A stretch of 64,000 nt of DNA, taken from assembly GCF_948329825.1 (NCBI RefSeq), contig NZ_CAOJCM010000001.1, positions 1,302,001 through 1,366,000 of the forward strand, written 5' to 3'. Below the pieces are notes generated by a model, which had not been told where the DNA came from, made no database searches, and was given only the letters and a program-made list of their open reading frames with translations. Below, one piece after another: positions 57,017 to 64,000 of the stretch. The position numbers and the translations under genes were made by a program. The stretch comes from Paenibacillus sp. JJ-100 (lineage in GTDB: Bacteria; Bacillota; Bacilli; Paenibacillales; Paenibacillaceae). Position 1 is the first letter of the stretch; every line of letters begins with the position of its first letter.

Positions 57017-58438
57017 ATGAAAAAACAAGGTCTAAATCCTTATCTACCTTCATGGGAGTACGTACCCGATGGGGAGCCGTATGTATTTAACGACAGAGTG
57101 TACGTCTATGGTTCACATGATCGTTTTAACGGACATGTGTTTTGCTTGAACGACTATGTATGTTGGTCTGCTCCGGTGGATGACCTTGGGAATTGGCGGA
57201 ATGAGGGTGTAATTTACCGCAAAACGGGTGATCCGTTGAACCCGGATGGAGATATGTGTCTCTATGCTCCCGATGTCACTTTGGGGCCAGATGGTCGTTA
57301 TTATCTATACTACGTGCTGGATAAAGTCCCAGTGGTATCGGTAGCCGTGTGTGATCAGCCTGCTGGTAAATATGAATTCTATGGTTATGTAAAATACACA
57401 GACGGTACCCGGCTTGGAGAACGAGAAGGGGATGAGCCGCAATTTGATCCCGGTGTGATGACAGAAGGTCAGCTTACTTATCTGTATACCGGATTTTGCG
57501 CACCAGGCGACCGCTCCAGACATGGTGCGATGGTAACCGTACTCGACGCTGACATGCTGACCATTCTGGAAGAACCCGCGTTTGTAGCACCAAGTCAGCC
57601 ATATAGTGATGGCAGCGGATTTGAGGGACATGAATTTTTTGAAGCCCCGTCCATTCGTAAAAGAGGAGAAATGTACTATCTAATCTATTCCTCCGTCGTG
57701 ATGCATGAATTATGTTACGCTACCAGCACATCTCCAACTCGAGGATTTGAATATCGAGGTGTTATTGTAAGCAACTGTGATATGCATATGGATACGTACA
57801 AACCTGCAGACAAACCCATGTATTATGGTGGCAATAACCATGGCAGCATCGTTGAGATCAACCGGGACTGGTATATATTTTATCATCGACATACGAATGG
57901 AGATGCATTTAACCGTCAGGGGTGCATGGAAATGATCTCATTTCATAAAGACGGATCAATTCCTCAGGTAGAAATGACTTCCTGCGGACCGAATGGTCAA
58001 CCTCTTGAAGGAAAAGGAGAGCACCCTGCTTATCTGGCATGTAATCTTTTCACCTCAGAAGACCAACAGTACACGGGTGGCTTCGGTGCAGGTACATGGT
58101 TGGACAGCCGTTTTCCGATAATCACTCAGGACGGCAGGGACGGCGACGAAGAAACCGGATATATTGCCAATATGGTTGAATCTGCCACTGCCGGTTTTAA
58201 ATACTTCGATTGTAACGGCATTCAACGGGTCACAATTAAGGTACGTGGATACTGTAACGGGTACTTTGAGGTGAAAACTTCTTGGGATGGTCCCGTTCTG
58301 GGAACAATACCAGTACACTTCACCAATGTATGGAAAACGTATACCTCATCAATAAGCATACCGGACGGTAAACAGGCTTTGTATTTCACATACCAGGGAA
58401 TGGGTAGCGCAAGCCTGGCTTCCTTTATACTGGAATAA
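57017..58438 (+). CDS. GH43 family glycoside hydrolase with CBM6-like C-terminus
   Basis: A 473-residue GH43 enzyme of the arabinan/xylan type. The propeller starts at NPYLPSWEYVPDGEP with base Asp18, then Asp144 (QFDPGVM) and acid Glu209 (FFEAPSIRKRGE). The last 130 or so residues form a beta-sandwich (GYIANMVESATAGFKYFDC...GYFEVKTSWDGPVLGTIPV) like CBM6, often seen in this GH43 branch. No signal peptide is visible, so it may act on imported oligosaccharides. AAGGGGTG lies before the ATG. It is controlled by the divergent AraC gene and perhaps by CcpA. Confidence 0.92.
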   Translation: MKKQGLNPYLPSWEYVPDGEPYVFNDRVYVYGSHDRFNGHVFCLNDYVCWSAPVDDLGNWRNEGVIYRKTGDPLNPDGDMCLYAPDVTLGPDGRYYLYYVLDKVPVVSVAVCDQPAGKYEFYGYVKYTDGTRLGEREGDEPQFDPGVMTEGQLTYLYTGFCAPGDRSRHGAMVTVLDADMLTILEEPAFVAPSQPYSDGSGFEGHEFFEAPSIRKRGEMYYLIYSSVVMHELCYATSTSPTRGFEYRGVIVSNCDMHMDTYKPADKPMYYGGNNHGSIVEINRDWYIFYHRHTNGDAFNRQGCMEMISFHKDGSIPQVEMTSCGPNGQPLEGKGEHPAYLACNLFTSEDQQYTGGFGAGTWLDSRFPIITQDGRDGDEETGYIANMVESATAGFKYFDCNGIQRVTIKVRGYCNGYFEVKTSWDGPVLGTIPVHFTNVWKTYTSSISIPDGKQALYFTYQGMGSASLASFILE

Positions 58439-58446
58439 CTAACAGA

Positions 58447-58488
58447 AGCAGCCACGAGTGATATTAATCACCTCTGAGCTGCTTTTTT
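58447..58488 (+). terminator. Terminator after the GH43 gene
   Basis: AGCAGC pairs with GCTGCT around an inner hairpin (GAGTGAT/AATCACCTC), followed by TTTTT. Confidence 0.75.
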
Positions 58489-58535
58489 ACGTGAAATAGT
58501 GCTCATCGCAAAACATCCGTTTGCTCCACATCATG

Positions 58536-59438
58536 TCAATTACGGGTTACGGGATGCTGGGCACCCAATCGAAACTCACTTGGCGCGATTCCTGTCCAAC
58601 GTTTGAATTGACGGCTGAAATGAGCATTGGTCTTATAGCCGAGCATCATGGCAATATGATCAACGTTCAGATCGGTCTGTTGTAACAAACGCTGCGCTTC
58701 GTTCAGAAGAGTTTCAGATAAATATTTTCGCGGTGCCCGACCATAAACTTCTCGAAAGATTCGGTTAACTTGGGACGTACTCATACACAGCGATTTGGCA
58801 ATATCCTGAATCCAGGTTCGGTTACTTTCTTGAATCTCACCATGAAGATGGATATATCTTACCGAATCCTCAATGTGCTCAGCGATTTGGTGAGCAATTT
58901 CTTCTTTTCTGGACAATGGAATAGATGCATTCTGGGATAACTGTCCAACCAGAGAACCGAGCAACTCAAATACAGCGGCATGCACCTTCATCTGCTTGGA
59001 AGAGGATAAGGAATCGGACAAGTGCTCCGTAGCCAAGTCATATAAAGTAGACAAAACAGGGGATATTGCACTTACCATGCTTGAGTCAGCCGGGTAATAG
59101 GGATCTTTGGAGCGATTGAGTTCCCTACAGAAGGAGGTATCATGTACGCTGAAGTGAACCGAAAAATAGGTGAACCCTTTCGGACCCGCGCCCGTGCAGG
59201 AATGCGTCATCCCTGGCCGGATGAACAGAAGATCCCCCTTGGACTGATGGTATAGCTTACCATTAATCAACATGCTCATCTGACCTTCCATCATCCAGTG
59301 AATTTCATACATGGAATGTTCGTGGGATGGATACGTCCAGTTCGAATCTGCTTTTCTGGCATGCAATCCCATTAATTGAAACGACATGCGAACATCCGGT
59401 AGTCGGCCTACATATACGGCTTCTGAATGCTTGGTCAC
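58536..59438 (-). CDS. AraC-family regulator, divergent from the pentonate operon
   Basis: A 300-residue regulator with a cupin-like sensor domain (HSMYEIHWMMEGQMSMLINGKLYHQSKGDLLFIRPGMTHS) and a C-terminal AraC domain (WIQDIAKSLCMSTSQVNRIFREVYGRAPRKYL, NVDHIAMMLGYKTNAHFSRQFKRWTGIAPSEFR). It starts at GTG 59438, 10 bases after AAGGAG. It is divergent from the FAH/ALDH/dehydratase operon across 183 bases, so I infer it controls that operon in response to a pentonate or pentose. A TCATCAGAGTGAT near-palindrome at about 59530 is a possible target. Confidence 0.9.
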   Translation of the reverse strand: MTKHSEAVYVGRLPDVRMSFQLMGLHARKADSNWTYPSHEHSMYEIHWMMEGQMSMLINGKLYHQSKGDLLFIRPGMTHSCTGAGPKGFTYFSVHFSVHDTSFCRELNRSKDPYYPADSSMVSAISPVLSTLYDLATEHLSDSLSSSKQMKVHAAVFELLGSLVGQLSQNASIPLSRKEEIAHQIAEHIEDSVRYIHLHGEIQESNRTWIQDIAKSLCMSTSQVNRIFREVYGRAPRKYLSETLLNEAQRLLQQTDLNVDHIAMMLGYKTNAHFSRQFKRWTGIAPSEFRLGAQHPVTRN

Positions 59439-59621
59439 GGCAATTCAACTCCTTGTCATGTTTCGTTATGAACGATTCGTTGAACTTATACCCTCATCTT
59501 AACAGAAAAACAATGCGTGAAAAGGGTAAATCATCAGAGTGATTAGCACATCGTCATGAGGCATACACTCATGCTAAGGTAAACTTATCAACCCGAAGGG
59601 GAAAACAGGGGGCAAGCTTAT

Positions 59622-60497
59622 ATGCGAATTATTCGATTTCTGGATCGAGGACAGAAATGGCTGGCAGCCGTAACGGATGATGAACAAGTCTATCGTTTGC
59701 CGCAGGCCGATTTCATGACTTTAATCTATCAAGCAAGAGAGCAGGGATTAACTCCGCTAGAACTTGTTGAAAGCGCTTTTAAATCAGCAAACAAACTGAC
59801 GAATGATTGGACAACTCTGCATATTGTGAATCCAATTGAAGCACCGGAAGTCTGGGCAGCAGGTGTGACTTACCAACGGAGCCGGGAAGCACGCAACTAT
59901 GAAGCTACGGATGGCAAACTGGATGCAAGTACCTTTTACGATAAAGTGTACGATGCAGAGCGTCCGGAGATTTTCTTCAAATCCACAGCAGCACGAACGA
60001 TCGGTCCGAATGAACCCGTCACGCTCCGTACGGATTCCCGTTGGCAGATTCCAGAACCTGAGCTTGGGCTAGTGCTTGCCGCCGATGCGAGCATTGTGGG
60101 GTATATTGTGGGCAATGACATGAGTTGCCGGGACATTGAAGGGGAGAACCCACTGTATCTGCCACAAGCCAAAATATGGCGCAATTCGTGCTCCATCGGT
60201 CCAGCGATTCGACTGGCGGAAACGGTACATAACCCATATGACCTCAACATCGTATGTGAGATCTACCGTGATGGGGAAGTGGTTGTAAAAAGTGAGGCCA
60301 GTACGGGGGAGTTAAACCGGAAGCTGGATGAACTGGTTTCCTTTTTGGCAAGAGATAATGATCTGTTTGACGGCACGGTACTGCTGACAGGCACCAATAT
60401 TGTACCCCCCAATGATTTTACACTGGCCCCGGGAGACCGAATTGAAATATCAATCAGCAGCATTGGTACACTTGTGAATCCGGTCATTTCAAACTAG
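59622..60497 (+). CDS. FAH-family protein, likely 2-keto-3-deoxypentonate dehydratase
   Basis: A 291-residue fumarylacetoacetate-hydrolase-family protein. The metal ligands are spaced as in archaeal 2-keto-3-deoxyarabonate dehydratase: Glu145 and Glu147 (IPEPELG) and Asp166 (GNDMSCRD). The length matches that enzyme (about 300) better than FAH hydrolases. The C-terminal GTNIVPPNDFTLAPGDRIEISISSIGTL is typical of the fold. It begins an operon with an aldehyde dehydrogenase and a sugar-acid dehydratase, so removal of water from a 2-keto-3-deoxypentonate to 2-oxoglutarate semialdehyde is the best guess. The gene starts at the ATG at 59622, with a G-rich site (GGGGGC) upstream. Confidence 0.8.
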   Translation: MRIIRFLDRGQKWLAAVTDDEQVYRLPQADFMTLIYQAREQGLTPLELVESAFKSANKLTNDWTTLHIVNPIEAPEVWAAGVTYQRSREARNYEATDGKLDASTFYDKVYDAERPEIFFKSTAARTIGPNEPVTLRTDSRWQIPEPELGLVLAADASIVGYIVGNDMSCRDIEGENPLYLPQAKIWRNSCSIGPAIRLAETVHNPYDLNIVCEIYRDGEVVVKSEASTGELNRKLDELVSFLARDNDLFDGTVLLTGTNIVPPNDFTLAPGDRIEISISSIGTLVNPVISN

Positions 60498-60559
60498 TTT
60501 CTTACTATTTGAATCTTACCGATTCAAGCTGAAATTCAATAATAGAGAGGATGAAAGCG

Positions 60560-62026
60560 ATGAGCGCTTTTCAGTTAGAGCAGACCTATAACAATTATAT
60601 TAACGGCGAATGGGTGAAAGCAGCGTCCGACAAAACAGAACCCAGCCTCAATCCCGCGAATCGAAATGAGATCGTAGGTCACGTGCCTGCCTCTGGCGTG
60701 GAGGACCTGAATCATGCTGTAGCAGCTGCCAAAACAGCAGCAAAGTCTTGGCGGAGTTTAACGGGTGCAGAACGTGGCAACTATCTTTTTCAAGCGGCAA
60801 ATGCACTCGAACGCCGAGCGGATGAAGTAGCTGAAGCGATGACAAGAGAGATGGGTAAAACTTTCCCGGAAGCCAAAGGAGAAACGATGCGCGGCGTGGC
60901 AATCTTGAGATACTACGCTGGAGAAGGCATGCGCAAAACGGGTGATGTCATTCCGTCCACGGATCGCGAAGCATTGATGTTCACCACTCGTGTACCGCTT
61001 GGTGTTGTAGGCGTTATTGCACCTTGGAATTTCCCGGTCGCCATTCCGATCTGGAAGACAGCACCTGCACTGATCTATGGGAATACGGTTGTTCTGAAGC
61101 CGGCTCAGGAAACAGCTGTTACAGCAGCGAAAGTATTAGAATGTTTCGAAGAAGCGGGTCTCCCGGCAGGGGTCCTTAATCTGGTATGCGGCAAAGGCTC
61201 AGTCATCGGTTCCGCACTGGCTGAACATCCAGATGTGAACGGAATTACGTTTACAGGCTCGAATGAAGTTGGCAAACGAGTGGGAGCTGCTGCACTTGCA
61301 CGCGGAGCCAAATATCAGCTTGAAATGGGCGGCAAAAACCCGGTTATCATCGCAGCAGACGCTGATCTGGATCTGGCTGTAGAGGGGACCATCAGCGGCG
61401 GTCTGAAATCAACGGGTCAAAAATGTACGGCCACTAGCCGCGTTATTATTGAAAGAAAAGTATATGATGCATTCAAAGAAAAACTCCTGTCGCAAATTGA
61501 GGGAATTCGGTTGGGTGACGGCATGTCTGCTGGAAGCTGGATGGGTCCATGTGCAAGTGAAGCTCAGCTTGACACGGTACTCAGCTATATCCAAAAAGGA
61601 TTGGATGAAGGTGCAGTACTGCTGGCTGGAGGAAACAGACCGGACAATCCTGAGCTTGCAGAAGGCTTTTATGTACAGCCAACGGTATTTGAAGGTGTGG
61701 AATCCCATATGTCGATAGCTAGGGAAGAAATATTTGGCCCAGTACTCGCCTTAATGCCTGTAGATTCCATTGAAGAAGCGATAGCGCTGGCTAATGATAG
61801 TGACTATGGATTAAGTGCCTCCATCTATACGCAAAATGTCGGGTCCATGCTTACGTTTATCAAGGACATGGATGCCGGACTTGTGAGAATTAATGCAGAA
61901 ACAGCTGGTGTTGAGCTACAGGCTCCATTCGGTGGGATGAAAATGTCCAGTTCCCATTCCAGAGAGCAGGGACAAGCGGCTGTTGAATTTTTCACCGCGA
62001 TCAAAACAGTCTTTGTCAAGTCTTAA
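60560..62026 (+). CDS. Aldehyde dehydrogenase, likely 2-oxoglutarate-semialdehyde dehydrogenase
   Basis: A 488-residue ALDH. Cofactor and active-site residues are present: [28 protein letters not shown], Glu255 in LEMGGKNP and nucleophile Cys289 in GQKCTATS. Sequence style resembles YcbD-like 2,5-dioxovalerate dehydrogenases of bacilli. In this operon, between the FAH-family protein and the sugar-acid dehydratase, it would oxidise 2-oxoglutarate semialdehyde to 2-oxoglutarate. The ATG at 60560 is chosen because AGAGAGG lies 9 bases upstream; an ATG at 60551 is directly against it. Confidence 0.85.
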   Translation: MSAFQLEQTYNNYINGEWVKAASDKTEPSLNPANRNEIVGHVPASGVEDLNHAVAAAKTAAKSWRSLTGAERGNYLFQAANALERRADEVAEAMTREMGKTFPEAKGETMRGVAILRYYAGEGMRKTGDVIPSTDREALMFTTRVPLGVVGVIAPWNFPVAIPIWKTAPALIYGNTVVLKPAQETAVTAAKVLECFEEAGLPAGVLNLVCGKGSVIGSALAEHPDVNGITFTGSNEVGKRVGAAALARGAKYQLEMGGKNPVIIAADADLDLAVEGTISGGLKSTGQKCTATSRVIIERKVYDAFKEKLLSQIEGIRLGDGMSAGSWMGPCASEAQLDTVLSYIQKGLDEGAVLLAGGNRPDNPELAEGFYVQPTVFEGVESHMSIAREEIFGPVLALMPVDSIEEAIALANDSDYGLSASIYTQNVGSMLTFIKDMDAGLVRINAETAGVELQAPFGGMKMSSSHSREQGQAAVEFFTAIKTVFVKS

Positions 62027-62043
62027 ACTGCAGGGAGGGTCTC

Positions 62044-64000
62044 ATGTACGAACAGATCGAGTCGATTATGGGAGAAAATGAGTCTGTATCAGGGGGAAAA
62101 ACATCCGATTCGGGTGAAAAGGCTTCGGATCTGAGTCAGAAGCAGTCTGACCTTTTCAAAATTACAGCTCATGCTCCAGGAGTATCAGGACGTCTGCCTT
62201 TAACGGATGATTTACTACGAAACGCTCCGAGCGGTGACTTGTTCGGCATGTCTCAGAATGTGGGTATGGGCTGGAAGCCAGGAGATTTGAACGGAAAACA
62301 GTATCTGATCCTAAGTACGCAGGGCGGAATCCGGAATGAAGATGGCAGTCCTGCAGCGCTTGGTTATCACACAGGTCATTGGGAAGTAGGACTTCTGATG
62401 AAGGCAGCAGCAGAAGAGTTCTCCAGCCGAGGAGGCATCCCGTTTGCCGGTTATGTCAGCGATCCTTGCGATGGTCGGTCACAAGGAACGACAGGCATGT
62501 TCGACTCACTTCCGTACCGAAATGATGCTGCAATGGTCTTTCGCAGATTGATTCGATCCCTGCCTACACGAAAAGGTGTACTCGGTGTAGCCACATGTGA
62601 TAAGGGGCTGCCCGCCATGATGATTGCCCTCGCAGGTATGCCGCATCTGCCAGGCGTGATCGTTCCGGGCGGTGTGACACTTCCGCCTACCGATGGGGAG
62701 GACGCAGGTAAAATTCAGACCATCGGTGCCAGATACGCCAATGGAGAGTTGTCCCTTGAAATGGCTTCAGAGTTAGGATGCAGGGCTTGCGCTACACCAG
62801 GCGGGGGATGCCAGTTTCTCGGGACTGCGGCAACCGCCCAAGTTGTGGCTGAGGCCTTGGGCATGACAGTGCCTCATGCCGCGCTGGCCCCTTCGGGGCA
62901 GCCCATCTGGATGGAGATGGCAAGGCAATCTGCACGGGCACTGATTAGCATGGAGAGCCAAGGTATGAGTATGGCCGACATTGTTACCGATGCCTCCATA
63001 CGGAATGCTATGGTCGTGCATGCGGCCTTCGGCGGATCGACCAATCTGCTGCTCCATATCCCTGCGATTGCTCATGCGGCTGGTTTGACACTACCTGATG
63101 TGCAGGACTGGATTGAGGTCAATAAACATGTTCCAAGACTGGTCAGTGCATTGCCGAACGGTCCTATCTATTACCCGACCATTCGGGTTTTCCAAGCTGG
63201 GGGTGTACCCGAGGTCATGCTTCATCTTAGACGCCTTGGCTTGTTGGATGAATCTGTAATGACAGTAACAGGCGCGTCTTTGGGTCACGTACTGGATTGG
63301 TGGGAGTCGTCCGAACGTCGTCAAATGATGCGGAAGCAGCTTCAGGAAAAGGACGGAATTGATCCGGACAGCGTCATTATGAATGCAGAGCAGTCCCAGC
63401 GTCTCGGAATCTCTTCGACGGTGACATTTCCTACAGGAAATATTGCTCCAGAAGGCTCCGTTATCAAATCCACATCAATTGACCCGGATGTTCTGGATGC
63501 AGATGGTGTATACCGTCATCGGGGAACAGCGAAGGTGTTTACTACCGAACGTGAAGCCATCCGTGCAATCAAGACAGGCGTAATCGTAGCAGGTGACATC
63601 ATCGTGCTGCTTGGGCGCGGTCCTTCGGGAACCGGTATGGAGGAGACGTATCAGCTTACTTCTGCACTCAAACATCTTTCATTTGGAAAATACGTTTCAC
63701 TCATCACCGATGCCCGATTCTCTGGTGTCTCTACCGGAGCATGTATTGGTCATGTTGGTCCAGAAGGGCTGGCAGGAGGGCCGATCGGCAAGCTGCGAGA
63801 CGGTGATCTGATTGACATCGTCGTGGATCGAAACACGCTGGATGGAAGCATTAACTTTGTGGGTGAGGTAGGGATGGAGGTTTCCCCTGAGGAAGGTGCC
63901 TTTATTCTGGCCCAGAGGCCGTTTCACCCAGATATGCAGCCAGATGAAGCATTGCCAGATGATACACGCTTATGGGCGGCGCTGCAATCTGTTAGTGGAG
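62044..64000 (+). CDS. YjhG/YagF-type D-xylonate dehydratase (IlvD/Edd family), 3' end outside the window
   Basis: The frame is open from the ATG at 62044 (GGAGGGTCTC upstream, 17 bases after the ALDH stop) to the window end, at least 652 residues. IlvD/Edd dehydratases use an iron-sulfur cluster; here its Cys residues are in [31 protein letters not shown] and [18 protein letters not shown]. The extended N-terminus with [17 protein letters not shown] and [13 protein letters not shown] is the signature of the YjhG/YagF branch, which acts on D-xylonate in E. coli. It would make 2-keto-3-deoxy-xylonate from xylonate. Related pentonates such as L-arabonate are possible. Confidence 0.88.
   Translation, partial: MYEQIESIMGENESVSGGKTSDSGEKASDLSQKQSDLFKITAHAPGVSGRLPLTDDLLRNAPSGDLFGMSQNVGMGWKPGDLNGKQYLILSTQGGIRNEDGSPAALGYHTGHWEVGLLMKAAAEEFSSRGGIPFAGYVSDPCDGRSQGTTGMFDSLPYRNDAAMVFRRLIRSLPTRKGVLGVATCDKGLPAMMIALAGMPHLPGVIVPGGVTLPPTDGEDAGKIQTIGARYANGELSLEMASELGCRACATPGGGCQFLGTAATAQVVAEALGMTVPHAALAPSGQPIWMEMARQSARALISMESQGMSMADIVTDASIRNAMVVHAAFGGSTNLLLHIPAIAHAAGLTLPDVQDWIEVNKHVPRLVSALPNGPIYYPTIRVFQAGGVPEVMLHLRRLGLLDESVMTVTGASLGHVLDWWESSERRQMMRKQLQEKDGIDPDSVIMNAEQSQRLGISSTVTFPTGNIAPEGSVIKSTSIDPDVLDADGVYRHRGTAKVFTTEREAIRAIKTGVIVAGDIIVLLGRGPSGTGMEETYQLTSALKHLSFGKYVSLITDARFSGVSTGACIGHVGPEGLAGGPIGKLRDGDLIDIVVDRNTLDGSINFVGEVGMEVSPEEGAFILAQRPFHPDMQPDEALPDDTRLWAALQSVSG

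Overview
The window looks like chromosomal DNA of a Paenibacillus-type Firmicute with moderate GC. This is inferred from strong purine-rich ribosome binding sites with occasional GTG/TTG starts, LplB/YtcP-type carbohydrate ABC transporters without their own ATPase, a YesM/YesN two-component pair, a LicT-controlled PTS operon with its RAT/terminator leader, CcpA-like cre sites, many AraC/LacI regulators next to glycoside hydrolases, and a very large secreted protein ending in three SLH domains. No rRNA, tRNA, CRISPR array, IS element or prophage was seen.

Layout. 1-2300: a decayed stretch with a small basic-protein gene cut by an internal stop, an ABC-exporter fragment, an AraC gene with its middle deleted, and scraps of another gene. 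2300-9200: arabinoxylan use (GH51 arabinofuranosidase with a divergent ArsR-like regulator; AraC regulator divergent from a GH43 xylosidase and a sugar MFS permease). 9200-19900: housekeeping and stress genes (rifampin ADP-ribosyltransferase Arr, TetR/MFS efflux pair, methyltransferase, TetR, GlsB-like protein, OmpR-type two-component system, lipoprotein, Mn-type CDF exporter, ferritin-like protein, small membrane proteins). 19900-24500: aryl-beta-glucoside operon bglP-licT-bglH with promoter, cre site and antitermination leader. 24500-30000: methionine aminopeptidase, FAD oxidoreductase, alkaline phosphatase with PhoP-like boxes, purine permease behind a structured leader. 30000-39000: GH95, LacI regulator, CUT1 ABC transporter and GH30 enzyme, linked by repeated palindromic operators. 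39000-46200: YesN/YesM facing a second CUT1 transporter. 46500-52500: the 1972-residue LTD/phosphoesterase/SLH protein. 52500-56900: short dehydrogenases, a truncated ROK gene, a solitary AAA ATPase, a DinB-like protein and an AraC regulator. 57000-64000: a GH43 enzyme, another AraC regulator, and a divergent operon (FAH-family protein, aldehyde dehydrogenase, YjhG/YagF-type dehydratase running off the window).

Together the genes describe a plant-polysaccharide scavenger: hydrolases release arabinose, xylose, fucose and glucosides, several importers take up oligosaccharides, and local regulators switch each cluster on under catabolite control. The last operon has the gene set expected for non-phosphorylating oxidation of pentonates to 2-oxoglutarate (Weimberg-type pathway). 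That is the most interesting metabolic inference here. The YesN/YesM-linked transporter with a candidate 20-bp-spaced operator, and the giant S-layer phosphoesterase divergent from it, are the most interesting possible surface system.
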